Of a stretch of 64,000 bases of DNA, positions 29,601 to 34,916 are shown one piece after another. The stretch is from Demequina subtropica (lineage in GTDB: Bacteria > Actinomycetota > Actinomycetes > Actinomycetales > Demequinaceae). Numbering within the stretch: position 1 is the stretch's first letter; every line of letters starts with the position of its first letter. Both the position numbers and the translations under genes were made by a program. The DNA lies in assembly GCF_000971235.1 (NCBI RefSeq), contig NZ_BBMB01000012.1:152138-216137 (forward strand), written 5' to 3'. The notes under the pieces were generated by a model. It made no database searches. It saw only the letters and a program-made list of their open reading frames with translations, and was not told the DNA's origin.

Positions 29601-30161
29601 GATCACGCGCCACGTGGCGTTCTGGTTCGGGGTCGCCTCGACATACTCGCCCTGACGGAAGTTGTTGCTCTCGGCGTCGGCGACCACGAGGCCGCGGACC
29701 TCGACCTCCTCGTCGCCCAAGAAGACGGAGCAGTCGAAGTCGAAGTCGACCGTGCCGGCGTTGTCGACGTTGGCGATGCCCGAGACCAGCTGGTTCGCGC
29801 CGTCGATGCCGCCGATGTTGTAGAGGTTGTCGAGCGCGTCTCCGCGATAGTCGCCGGGGCGGTACGCGCGAATGGGACCGACGACGTTGGTGATGGTGCA
29901 GGTGGTGGTGAGGGTCTGCAGGCCCACCGTCCTGGTGTTGCTCCGCGTGGTCCCTGACGGGATCGACTCGCCGTCCGCGCCCCACTCGAACCAGTCGATG
30001 TAGCCGGGGTACAGCCCGTCGCCGCTCTCGGCGTAGCGGGCCTCCGCCGGAGCGCCCACGGTGACCAGGGTGGTCACCGCAAGCACGAGCAGAACGCCCA
30101 GCGAGGCGAGCATGCGCTGCGGTGTCCGCAGCGCACGCACCCTCGAGTTGTTGCTCTTCAC
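17655..30161 (-). CDS. Giant secreted, wall-anchored protein with 28 DUF11-type repeats
   Basis: About 4168 residues. GTG 30161 follows AGGGGG and gives a signal peptide (VKSNNSRVRALRTPQRM, then LASLGVLLVLAVTTLVTVGAPAEA). Residues about 40-300 are a CshA-like adhesin head, then DFGDAPLSYG and a GEVED-type domain ending GRGEVEDYTIYVDLP. Twenty-eight tandem repeats of about 130 residues follow, each (A)LEITK-x-GDTVTYTVTVTNTG-x-DDLxxVLDDATYN-x-WEGALAAGE-x-ITYSVTVNDP-x-GDGLLDNAVVGPPESNC-x-C. The C-terminus has a Gly-rich spacer, VLGSTGP, a hydrophobic helix and an RRR tail, a sortase-type signal with LGSTG instead of LPxTG. It is probably a long surface fibril for adhesion (inference). All 28 repeats keep one Lys, one Asn and two Cys. 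Confidence 0.88.
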   Translation of the reverse strand: MKSNNSRVRALRTPQRMLASLGVLLVLAVTTLVTVGAPAEARYAESGDGLYPGYIDWFEWGADGESIPSGTTRSNTRTVGLQTLTTTCTITNVVGPIRAYRPGDYRGDALDNLYNIGGIDGANQLVSGIANVDNAGTVDFDFDCSVFLGDEEVEVRGLVVADAESNNFRQGEYVEATPNQNATWRVIDRTRACDTSTLATLTGNTLRLASDNTQCSEVNNTYGPIAVGFMEGATGAHVQMHGGGYSAVALGVVFEADFGDAPLSYGSAGSLLQSTWSGGTVNAGITNVSDESFTPGTPGGYVPILGSTVDSDAIYIGSAGADYDDNTGNPATDEDGISPPGVLDTDYGEPYDLDVACVGPGYVSGWVDWNFNGTFEGSERAGAVECVDGNAHLSWIVPDDAVQTVDEPTYLRLRTTPGANLSENPEGITGRGEVEDYTIYVDLPDPGLTITKSSDPSDSALPGDTVEYTITVTNTGEVDYNDENGLASITDDLSDVLDDAVYNNDEAASSGTPSYADPVLSWTGALAIGESADITYSVTVNDPVSGDGLLSNTVVGPEESNCADGSGDPDCNVELPIRALEILKTVSPDAEAAPGDTVTYTVTVTNPGPADYTADAPASFDDDLSGVLDDASYNGDATASSGTASFTDPTLHWEGALAAGESVTVTYSVTVNSPPSGDGLLDNAVVGPPESNCDTGTEEGCTTEVPIRALDIVKTSDGADGVVPGDTITYEVTVTNNGEVAYTVDDPAAIDDDLSDVLDDATYNGDASATGGTVSVDGTTLHWEGALEPGESVTITYSVTVNEPVSGDGNLYNVVVGPPESNCTDPAETQDADCIEPDPIRALEITKVADPVDEVLPGDTVTYTVTVENTGTFNYTDADPATFDDDLSDVLDDATYNGDGAAGAGSVTFADPVLSWEGPLAAGESVIITYSVTVDDPPTGDGVLDNAVVGPEESNCDDGTEEGCTTEVPVKALEITKVSDPAGAVRPGDIVTYTVTVENIGQVDYTDDALASFEDDLTAVLDDATYNGDGAAPSGTVDFTDPILAWEGALAAGDSIEITYSVTVNDPISGDGLLDNAVVGPEESNCDDGTEEGCTTEVPIRQLEIVKTASPSDGVVPGDTVAYTVTLTNTGQADYLLAYFEDDLSDVLDDATYNGDLAATSGVPNYAAPEVRWYGPLAVGASVTITYSVTVDDPPTGDGLLTNGVVGPSESNCEVGSTDPDCTTTVPVGSLEIVKTASPSDAVAPGDTVTYTVTVTNSGQIDYTAEDPASFEDDLTAVLDDATYNNDEAADSGTPSYAEPILSWEGALAAGESATVTYSVTVNDPLSGDGLLDNAVVGPPESNCDDGTEEGCTTEVPVRSLEILKTADPADQALPGDVVTYTVTVTNTGQTDYTAEDPASFEDDLAAVLDDATYNNDEAADSGTPSYAEPILSWEGALAAGETVTITYSVTVNDPPTGDGLLDNAVVGPPESNCDDGTEEGCTTEVPVRALDIVKSSDGDGSSLPGDVVTYSITVTNSGQTDYTAEDPASITDDLSDVLDDATYNGDAAAGSGTVDFADPILSWEGALAAGETVTITYSVTVNDPPSGDGILANVVVGPPESNCDSADTTDPDCVEPNPVQALEITKTADPDDEVLPGDVVTYTVTVTNTGQVDYTAEDPASFEDDLTAVLDDATYNNDEAADSGAPSYAEPILSWEGALGVGETVTVTYSVTVNDPISGDGLLDNAVVGPPESNCDDGTEIPCTTEVPVKALEITKVADPADEVPAGGTVTYTVTVENIGQVDYTAEDPASFEDDLTAVLDDATYNNDEAASSGTPSYAEPILGWEGALAAGESVTITYSVTVDDPPTGDGLLDNAVVGPPESNCDDGTEEGCTTEVPVKAVAIVKYSDAVGSAQPGDEITYTITVTNTGQAPYTAEDPASITDDLSDVLDDAVYNDDASATGGTTGYAEPVLSWSGPLDVGETVVITYTVTVNDPPSGDGLITNAVVGPPESNCDAEDAGPECEVTVPLASLEIEKTAEPAGEVLPGGTVTYTITVTNTGQVDYFDATFTDDLTEVLDDATYNNDEAADAGTPTYAAPTLSWTGPVAAGESVTITYSVTVNDPLTGDGLLDNAVVGPPESNCDDGIEEGCTTEVPVKALEITKVVDPADEVLPGDTVTYTVTVENIGQADYTVEDPASFDDDLTAVLDDATYNNDEAADSGTPTYAAPILSWEGALAAGETVTITYSVTVNDPLTGDGLLDNAVVGPPESNCDDGTEEGCTTEVPVKALEITKVADPAGEVLPGGTVTYTVTVENIGQADYTADAPASFDDDLSAVLDDATYNNDEAADSGTPSYAEPILSWEGALAAGETVTITYSVTVNDPPTGDGLLDNAVVGPPESNCDEGTEEGCTTEVPVRELELVKSSDSDGQVLPGEVVTYTITVTNTGQVDYTADEPASLEDDLSDLLDDATYNNDEAATGGTPSYAEPVLSWEGPLAVGESVTITYSVTINEPLSGDGTLDNVVVGPPESNCDSVDTTDPDCVEPNPIRALEITKQAAPTAEVLPGNVVTYTVTVTNTGQTDYTVEDPASFDDDLTAVLDDATYNNDEAADFGTPSYAEPVLSWEGALAAGESVTVTYSVTVNDPLTGDGLLDNAVVGPPESNCDDGIEEGCTTEVPVKALEISKVADPADEVLPGGTVTYTVTVENIGQADYTDDAPASFDDDLSAVLDDATYNNDEAADSGTPTYAAPILSWEGALAAGETVTVTYSVTVNDPLTGDGLLDNAVVGPPESNCDDGTEEGCTTEVPVRELSIVKYSDAAGSAQRGDVVTYTITVTNTGQVDYTAEEPASVTDDLTDVLDDATYNDDEAASAGTASFAEPTLSWEGPLAVGESVTITYSVTVNDPLSGDGVMDNAVLGPPESNCDTEDAGPECEVVLPITALDILKTVAPADEVIPGDTVTYTVTLTNSGQVAILGATVTDDLTDVLDDATYNNDEAADSGAVDYDEPVVTWTGGVDVGETVTITYSVTVNDPMSGDGLLDNAVVGPPGSTCEEGTEEGCTTEVPVKALEITKTADPADEVVAGQTLTYTVTVENIGQADYTDDAPASFEDDLTAVLDDATYNNDEAASAGTPTYAEPTLSWEGPLAAGETVTITYSVTVNNPLTGDGLLDNAVVGPPESNCDDGTEEGCTTEVPVKALEINKTADPAGEVLPGGTVTYTLTVTNSGESDYTAEAPASVEDDLTAVLDDATYNNDEAADSGTPSYAEPVLGWEGPLAAGETVTITYSVTVNDPMSGDGLLDNAVVGPPGSNCEEDSTDPSCTTEVPVKALEITKVADPAGEVLPGGTVTYTVTVENIGQADYTDDAPASFEDDLTAVLDDATYNDDEAADAGTPTYAAPILSWEGALAAGETATITYSVTVNDPMSGDGLLDNAVVGPPESNCDQGTEEGCTTEVPVRALEILKTADPDDEVLPGETITYTITLTNIGQVDYTQATFTDDMSDMLDDATLNSDFAASAGGFTYAAPVLSWFGPIPVGETVTITYSATVNDPLTGDGVLGNAVVGPPESNCDTGTEEGCTVEVPVRALALEKTSDRGVRVQPSDPVTYTITVTNIGQVPYTEDDPATFTDDLTEVLDDATLTEGPTADVGDASVAGSELSWSGALEPGETATITYTVTVNEPVTGDGEIDNVVIGPEESNCTDPESNDADCIEHHTLRAMEIVKTADPEGAVTVGDTVTYTIEVTNSGSVPYTFLFPARIDDDLSEILDDATYNEDAAADTGTVSYAEPTLTWTGSLGVGETATITYSVTVDDPPAGDASLDNAVLGPPESNCFAVEPRDPEPPVELPDECHVVTPIRLLQIEKVADVDAAEPGDVVTYSITVTSTGTGDYTEEDPASFTDDLTGVLDDATYNGDAAADSGTVSYAEPVVSWSGPLAAGESATITYSVTVDDPPNGDITLANAVLGPPESNCPVVMPLGFLRQSAPLATAIPDMPEGCQVITPIRLFEVEKIVDTTVAYPGDEVHYLVTVTSTGTAPYTDDDPASFTDDLSEVLDDATYNGDGAASAGTVTVSGATLTWTGPLEVGGTVSVLYSVTIDDPVAGDGTLLNVVTPDGEVGGSCVSEDACSTETTVDTSGVGGVGGGGGVLGSTGPERAGLWSALAVVLLGAGAAVYGAGAWQRRRLGAR
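17830..28825 (-). repeat. Tandem array of 28 units of about 390 bp (DUF11-type domains)
   Basis: The units translate to about 130 residues each, with limited length variation in two places: the loop after TNTG (some units lack about four residues before DDL) and the spacer between the two cysteines (8 to 25 residues). Units in the middle of the array are nearly identical while the first three and last four have diverged. Units 9-13 and 16-20, counted from the protein N-terminus, match each other type for type, a seven-unit register. Confidence 0.9.
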
Positions 30162-30253
30162 GCTGAGCCCCCTGCAGTTCGGCGGAATGCATCCACGGTA
30201 AGTCGGGGTTCGGGCAACTGCGAGTTTTAGGAAATAGTGCGATAAATGCCGGA

Positions 30254-30265
30254 TATTGTCGCCGA
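30254..30265 (+). promoter_or_regulatory. Leaderless promoter -10 (TATTGT-N6-ATG)
   Basis: TATTGT at 30254-30259, spacer cgccga, ATG at 30266. It lies in a locally AT-rich patch (about 30190-30260) that is the divergent control region shared with the giant repeat gene. Confidence 0.6.
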
Positions 30266-30868
30266 ATGGGGAATTCGCATGCTCGCGCGCGCCTGATGGC
30301 GGCGGTTGCGGCGACGCTCGTGGCGGTGACCGCAGCATGCGGCGACCCCGGGATCGCGCCCGAGCCCCTCCCTCCCGGCGTCGCCAGCTTCGACCCGGAT
30401 GAGGACTGGACAGGCGCGGAATCCCCCATCCTCGAGTGGACGCCTGCCGAGCGCGCGGCGTTCGTCGACGCCTACCGTGGCGCCGTTCAGACGGCGCTCG
30501 CCGATGCGGGCCTCGAGGGGCAGCCGGCGGGCCTCGCGGGCGCCATCCGCGCGCTGCGCAAGGCGGACGCGGTCGCCGAGGACGTGCCGCGGCCTGTGCT
30601 AGAGATCATGTTCCTCACCGCGGTGAGCTCGCGCGTCACCGGACCGACGGAGGACGATGCGGCGCTCGCCCTCGACGCTGCGGCGGAGGCATGCGCCGCG
30701 CTCGACGCGGGCGAGGACTACTTCACGGTCGCGTTCGGCGACGGGGGCTCGACGCTGGACCTGCTCGCCTTCGACGACACACGTCTCGCGGCGCGCGTCT
30801 ACGCCCCGATGATCTGCACGCGGCACGCCTCGGAGGCGATCGGCGTGCTGACGCGGCTCGCGGCCTGA
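30266..30868 (+). CDS. Putative lipoprotein of unknown function
   Basis: 200 residues with a lipoprotein signal (ARARLMAAVAATLVAVTAACGD; lipobox VTAAC, Cys at about 26), so predicted to be lipidated and held on the outer face of the membrane. The mature part is mostly helical, acidic and alanine-rich (DPDEDWTGAESPILEWTPAERAAFVDAYRG). Two later cysteines (EACAAL, MICTRH) may pair. No family recognised. It is divergent from the giant surface-protein gene and shares its AT-rich upstream region, so the two may be co-regulated. Confidence 0.65.
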   Translation: MGNSHARARLMAAVAATLVAVTAACGDPGIAPEPLPPGVASFDPDEDWTGAESPILEWTPAERAAFVDAYRGAVQTALADAGLEGQPAGLAGAIRALRKADAVAEDVPRPVLEIMFLTAVSSRVTGPTEDDAALALDAAAEACAALDAGEDYFTVAFGDGGSTLDLLAFDDTRLAARVYAPMICTRHASEAIGVLTRLAA

Positions 30869-30885
30869 CCCGGCGTCGACGGGCG

Positions 30886-31398
30886 TCAGTCGCGCTCAAC
30901 CCACCTGTCGATCGCCCACACGATCGCGAACGCGAGCCCGGGCTCGACACCATCGCGCACGTCGATCGTGTACTTGTCGCGCACGGTCAGCCACTTCTGG
31001 GTGATCTGCACCATCACCTGGCCCTGCCCGTCGCGCAGCGTGTAGTCCTTCTCGATGACGTTGCCCTCGAGCAGCCACTGCTCGCCCGAGGCGAGCGTGA
31101 CGTCGATCTTGTCCTTGATGAACTTGAAAGGCTGCGCGTGCAGGTGCGCGACCTGCGCGCCGGCGGCGTCCGTGACATCCATGCGCTTCGGGATGCCCAT
31201 CATCCGGCCCGTGACGTCGAACAGCTTGGTCCCCGCGGCGTCAAGCACGTCCGCGCGCGGTCGCGGTCCCATCTTCCCGTCCACGAGGAACAGGTCCGCC
31301 TCCGTCGCCGGCTCGAGGATGCGGAAGTCGCGCCCTGCCCCGAACTTGCTCTTCATCAGGAACCGGGTGAAACCCTCCGGTGCGACGGCTTCGGACAT
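30886..31398 (-). CDS. LURP-one-related (scramblase-like fold) protein
   Basis: 170 residues with the tubby-like LURP-one/scramblase domain: FLMKSKFGAGRDFRILEPATEADLFLVDGK, AGTKLFDVTGRMMGIPKRMDV, and KDYTLRDGQGQVMVQITQKWLTVRDKYTIDV. Bacterial members are cytoplasmic or membrane-bound with no settled function. ATG 31398 follows GAGGAGGAAGC, and TAGGGT at 31425-31430 (minus) is a good -10 about 26 bases upstream. It is convergent with the lipoprotein gene, 17 bases apart. Confidence 0.85.
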   Translation of the reverse strand: MSEAVAPEGFTRFLMKSKFGAGRDFRILEPATEADLFLVDGKMGPRPRADVLDAAGTKLFDVTGRMMGIPKRMDVTDAAGAQVAHLHAQPFKFIKDKIDVTLASGEQWLLEGNVIEKDYTLRDGQGQVMVQITQKWLTVRDKYTIDVRDGVEPGLAFAIVWAIDRWVERD

Positions 31399-31474
31399 GC
31401 TTCCTCCTCGAGTGCGGTGCCCTCACCCTAGCCGCGCCGTCAGGAATGTCGAAGGACGTGCGCGGATCGGCCCG

Positions 31475-31957
31475 CTAGGACGATGCGGCGCCTCCGAAGT
31501 GCTCCGCGATCCGGTCGAGCCGCGCCGCCACGACGTCACGGAAGGACGCGTGCGCGAGGCGGGATCCGAGCGTCGGGTCCTCGACATGCACCTCGACGCG
31601 GAGGCGAGTCCCATCGTCCTCCGGCGCGAACGTCCAGACGAAGACGTCCAGCGGGAGGTCGTGGTGAGGACGGTGGTGGCCACGCAGCCAGATGCTCGAG
31701 CGCGCCTCGTAGACCAGCCGCTGATCGGCGAGGGACTCGGTCACCGTGTAGTCGACGTCCTCCTCCAGCGGGAAGGGCGCGGGGTAGTCGAGGTGGGCGG
31801 TGGTCCCGACGCCGTCGTCGGTCAGCTCGACGTCCACCACCTCGACGGGGTCGCCGTCGTGGATGTTCCGGGGGTCACGGCAGTACTCGAACACGGCGTG
31901 CACCGGTGCGTCGACGTGGACATCGAGATCGACCCAGGGCCGCGAGGCTGACATCAT
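31475..31957 (-). CDS. SRPBCC (START/polyketide-cyclase fold) family protein
   Basis: 160 residues: VDLDVHVDAPVHAVFEYCRDPRNIHDGDP is the typical first strand and helix of the SRPBCC ligand-binding cavity, and RLRVEVHVEDP then FRDVVAARLDRIAEHFGG the last strand and C-terminal helix. Binding partner unknown. ATG 31957 is chosen over ATG 31963 because GGGAG (31964-31968) then lies 6 bases upstream. The ABM-domain gene is 38 bases upstream on the same strand, so the pair may be one operon. Confidence 0.75.
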   Translation of the reverse strand: MMSASRPWVDLDVHVDAPVHAVFEYCRDPRNIHDGDPVEVVDVELTDDGVGTTAHLDYPAPFPLEEDVDYTVTESLADQRLVYEARSSIWLRGHHRPHHDLPLDVFVWTFAPEDDGTRLRVEVHVEDPTLGSRLAHASFRDVVAARLDRIAEHFGGAASS

Positions 31958-31995
31958 GCTCATCTCCCGCTCTCCAGCGTACGTCGCGCGGCACT

Positions 31996-32277
31996 CTAGA
32001 TCTCGAGGAGCCTCAGCCCGTCGATGGGCCGCTCTTCCCAGACCGCGAACGGGTCCTCGGCGACGGCGGTCCGAGCGATCGGCGCCAGACGCTCGAAGTC
32101 CTCCCGGGAATCGAAGATCGCGAGCCCCACGAGGCGCTGCGAATCCTGGTCGGCGAGCGTGTGGATCTCCCTGAGCCCCGGCATCCCGCGGATCGCGTCC
32201 CCGTAGCGATGCATCGACTCGATGAGCGCGTCGCGGTGCTCCGGGTGGGGATGGTGCACCGACATGAGGATGTACAT
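31996..32277 (-). CDS. Antibiotic-biosynthesis-monooxygenase (ABM) domain protein
   Basis: 93 residues of the dimeric alpha/beta-barrel type: MYILMSVHHPHPEHRDALIESMHRYGDAIRGMPGLREIHTL, then VGLAIFDSREDFERLAPIA. Such small proteins act as quinol or polyketide monooxygenases, heme-degrading enzymes or stress proteins; the substrate cannot be inferred here. On the minus strand TAACGT lies exactly 6 bases before ATG 32277 with no Shine-Dalgarno, a leaderless start. It is first gene of a probable operon with the SRPBCC gene. Confidence 0.75.
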   Translation of the reverse strand: MYILMSVHHPHPEHRDALIESMHRYGDAIRGMPGLREIHTLADQDSQRLVGLAIFDSREDFERLAPIARTAVAEDPFAVWEERPIDGLRLLEI

Positions 32278-32289
32278 GCGTCCACGTTA
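32278..32289 (-). promoter_or_regulatory. Leaderless promoter -10 (TAACGT-N6-ATG), minus strand
   Basis: Minus-strand TAACGT at 32289-32284, spacer GGACGC, ATG at 32277. Same geometry as the plus-strand leaderless promoters of this window. Confidence 0.6.
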
Positions 32290-32421
32290 CGGGGGCCCTT
32301 GCACCCGTGCGCGGGGGAGGCACGGGCCGACGTCGGCGCGGCATCGAAACCCTCCCCCGCCGTGCGAGAGCCTTCCACTAGGGTCGCTGGCACACCCCAG
32401 ACCACAGGAGCCGGACCGCCG

Positions 32422-33744
32422 ATGGAGCATTTCGACACGATCGTGATCGGCGCCGGCGTCGCGGGCCTCAGCGCGGCAAGGCTGCTCGCCGCTTCCGGGC
32501 GCACCGTGGTGGTCCTCGAGGCCCGCGCCCGCGTGGGCGGCAGGGTCTGGACCGAGCGCGGCGACGGCCGCATCACGGACCTGGGCGCGTCCTGGATCCA
32601 CGGTGTCGACGGCAGCCCCGTCGCGGCGGCGGCCACCGCTTTCGGCATGCCGACGGTCGAGTTCACGGTGGGCGGGTACCAGGTCGACAGCCGCCCCATC
32701 GCCTACTACTCGCCGGCAGGCATGCGGCTCGGCGACGACGAGGCGGCACGGTTCGCGGCCGATGTGCACGCGGTCGATGCGTCCCTGGAGGCAGTCATCG
32801 CCCGCTCCGGGACCGCGGACTCGTACCGCGACGTCACGGAGGCGGCCATCGCCGCCCAGGGTTGGGGCAAGGCACGGGCGCAGCGCGTGCGGGAGCATCT
32901 CGAGCACCGCTCCGAGGAGCAGTACGGCGCGTGGATCACGGAGCTCGCCGCGCACGGCCTCGACGACGACTCGATCGAGGGCGACGAGGTGGTCTTCCCG
33001 GAGGGATACGACGCCCTGCCGCGCAGACTGGCCGAGGGCCTCGACGTCCGGCTCGGGCATGTGGTGTCGCGGATCGCGTGGTCCGGCGCGGGCGTCCGCG
33101 TCCGCTCCGACCAGGGCGAGCTCATGGGCGCCACCGCGGTGCTCACGGTGCCCGTGGGCGTCCTCAAGTCGGGCGACCTCGCCATCGTGCCCCCGCTGCC
33201 TGAGCCCGTCTCGGGGGCGCTGTCGCGGCTCGGGATGAACCGCTTCGAGAAGTTGTTCCTGCGCTTCCCCACGCGCTTCTGGGACGAGGACGTCTACGCG
33301 ATCCGGCAGCTCGGCCCCGAAGGGCGCGCGTGGCACTCCTGGTACGACCTCACCGCGCTGCACGGGGAGCCGACCCTGCTCACGTTCGCGGCAGGTCCCC
33401 CGGCGCGCGAGATCGCCGGGTGGGACGATGCGCGCGTTGCGGAGTCCGTCATGGTCCAGCTCCGCAGGCTGTACGGGGACCGCGCGGTCGACCCCGTCGA
33501 CGTCCGCGTCACCGCGTGGCACGCGGACCCCTACGCGCGGGGCTCCTATGCGTACATGACCGTCGGTTCGGCCACCTCGGACCACGATGCGCTCGCCACC
33601 CCGGTCGGCGGCGTGCTCCACCTCGCCGGGGAGGCCACATGGACCGACGACCCGGCGACGGTGCCGGCGGCGATGCTCTCCGGGCACCGGGCCGCGTCAC
33701 GCATCGTGGGGCGCGACCTCGGGATCGACAGGCTCTGGCGCTAG
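32422..33744 (+). CDS. FAD-dependent amine oxidase (polyamine/monoamine oxidase-like)
   Basis: 440 residues. Rossmann FAD site [17 protein letters not shown] at the N-terminus, then VLEARARVGGRVWTE and DLGASWIHGVDGSP, characteristic of flavin amine oxidases and polyamine oxidases. VLTVPVGVLKSGD and the C-terminal AGEATWTDDPATVPAAMLSGHRAA complete the FAD site. Probably oxidises a polyamine or other amine, producing an aldehyde and hydrogen peroxide; it appears cytosolic, with no signal peptide. ATG 32422 is preceded by AGGAG 11 bases upstream, and TAGGGT near 32388-32393 is a likely -10. Confidence 0.88.
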   Translation: MEHFDTIVIGAGVAGLSAARLLAASGRTVVVLEARARVGGRVWTERGDGRITDLGASWIHGVDGSPVAAAATAFGMPTVEFTVGGYQVDSRPIAYYSPAGMRLGDDEAARFAADVHAVDASLEAVIARSGTADSYRDVTEAAIAAQGWGKARAQRVREHLEHRSEEQYGAWITELAAHGLDDDSIEGDEVVFPEGYDALPRRLAEGLDVRLGHVVSRIAWSGAGVRVRSDQGELMGATAVLTVPVGVLKSGDLAIVPPLPEPVSGALSRLGMNRFEKLFLRFPTRFWDEDVYAIRQLGPEGRAWHSWYDLTALHGEPTLLTFAAGPPAREIAGWDDARVAESVMVQLRRLYGDRAVDPVDVRVTAWHADPYARGSYAYMTVGSATSDHDALATPVGGVLHLAGEATWTDDPATVPAAMLSGHRAASRIVGRDLGIDRLWR

Positions 33745-33748
33745 GACG

Positions 33749-34249
33749 TCACGCGGCGCGTGCCTCGAGGCCGATCGACATCCCTCCGTGTGCCTCGCTG
33801 CAGATGACCAGCAGCTCGCCGTCGCGCGCCACGCCCGTCGTGACACCGTCGGCGGAGACACCTTCGGACTCCGCCTCTGCGATCGCCTCCGACACGACTG
33901 CCGGATCGGCCCCGAGCGAGCGGACGATGCCACGAGCGAGGTCCTCGAGCTCGCCGACGGCCGCGTCGCCGACCGCGTCGAGCACCATCAACCCTGCCGT
34001 CCGGTCGTCCAGCGAGCCGCCGAGCTCCATGAAGTACTCGAGCTCCGCGACATTGGCGTCGAGCGCCGCGTCGAGCGTCTGGACGGGGCCGGCGCCGACG
34101 CCGGAACCCGCGGCCGCCGACGCCTCCCCCGGCCCGTGAATCGCGTATGCGCCCACGATCACGGTGAGCGCGATCACGAGGGCGATCCCCGATCCCGCCC
34201 ACAGCTCCGGGGACGATGCCTCGTCGGCCTGGGGGCGCATGGTGGTCAT
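33749..34249 (-). CDS. Single-pass membrane protein of unknown function
   Basis: 166 residues. ATG 34249 follows GAGGACC. After MTTMRPQADEASSPELW comes one hydrophobic helix (GSGIALVIALTVIVGAYAI), then an Ala/Gly linker and an acidic helical domain (QTLDAALDANVAELEYFMELGG and onward) ending in a short strand region (VARDGELLVICSEAHGGMSIGL). It looks like a type II membrane protein with an extracytoplasmic domain. No family recognised. It is convergent with the amine oxidase gene, 4 bases between stops. Confidence 0.55.
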   Translation of the reverse strand: MTTMRPQADEASSPELWAGSGIALVIALTVIVGAYAIHGPGEASAAAGSGVGAGPVQTLDAALDANVAELEYFMELGGSLDDRTAGLMVLDAVGDAAVGELEDLARGIVRSLGADPAVVSEAIAEAESEGVSADGVTTGVARDGELLVICSEAHGGMSIGLEARAA

Positions 34250-34407
34250 GGCGGTCCTCTCGGGTCGGTGCGATCCACGCGACCGCATCACCGAGCCTTC
34301 CGCGCGACGGCCTCGCGCGCATCGTCCAGACGCAGTGACCCGTCGCTGCCACGGACGCAGTACGACGTGCATCGTCCCCCGCAGATGCACGAACGGGGCC
34401 GACCCAC

Positions 34408-34436
34408 TTGACCCGCCACTTGCTTTTTGCAAGTAT
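34408..34436 (+). promoter_or_regulatory. Promoter with HxlR-type operator overlapping it
   Basis: TTGACC (34408-34413) and AAGTAT (34431-34436) are spaced 17 bases. Between and over them lies the inverted repeat ACTTGC-TTTTT-GCAAGT (34418-34434). Operators of HxlR-family regulators in other bacteria are commonly of the form ACTT-AT-rich-AAGT (family knowledge). The second gene of the operon encodes an HxlR regulator, so this is a likely autoregulatory site that would block RNA polymerase. Confidence 0.7.
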
Positions 34437-34476
34437 GGCTTTCGTCCATATTGCCGGACCCTGGGGAGGGACCACC

Positions 34477-34911
34477 ATGACCGCGATGTTCGTGAACGTC
34501 CCGGTGACCGATCTCGAGCGCGCGAAGGCGTTCTACACGGCCGTCGGCTTCACCATCAACCCGCTCTTCAGCGACCACAACGCCGCGTGCGTCGTGGTCG
34601 AGGACGACCATGCGTACTTCATGATCGTCACGCGCGACCACTTCCAGACGTTCACCGACAAGCCCCTCGGGGACCCCGCGGTGAACCCGTCCGCGTCGAC
34701 GTCGCTGTTCCTCGAGTCCCGCGAGGCCGTCGATGCGACGCTCACCAGCGGACTCGCCGCAGGCGGCACCGAGGAGAAGCCCGCCACCGACTACGGCTTC
34801 ATGTACCAGCGCCAGATCACCGATCCCGACGGCAACATCATCGAGTTCGGCTACATGGACCCCGTCGCCGCGGCGCAGGGGCCCGAGGCGTACATGAACC
34901 AGCAGGCCTGA
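34477..34911 (+). CDS. VOC (glyoxalase/bleomycin-resistance) superfamily protein
   Basis: 144 residues, a single VOC domain: MTAMFVNVPVTDLERAKAFYTAVGFTINPLFSDHNAACVVV and the C-terminal RQITDPDGNIIEFGYMDP, with the Glu that usually binds the metal. Members detoxify electrophiles, sequester drugs or act as dioxygenases. ATG 34477 follows GGGGAGGGA. The HxlR regulator starts 5 bases after its stop, so the enzyme is probably induced by whatever the regulator senses, typically a reactive aldehyde, quinone or other electrophile (inference). Confidence 0.85.
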   Translation: MTAMFVNVPVTDLERAKAFYTAVGFTINPLFSDHNAACVVVEDDHAYFMIVTRDHFQTFTDKPLGDPAVNPSASTSLFLESREAVDATLTSGLAAGGTEEKPATDYGFMYQRQITDPDGNIIEFGYMDPVAAAQGPEAYMNQQA

Positions 34912-34916
34912 GGCCC

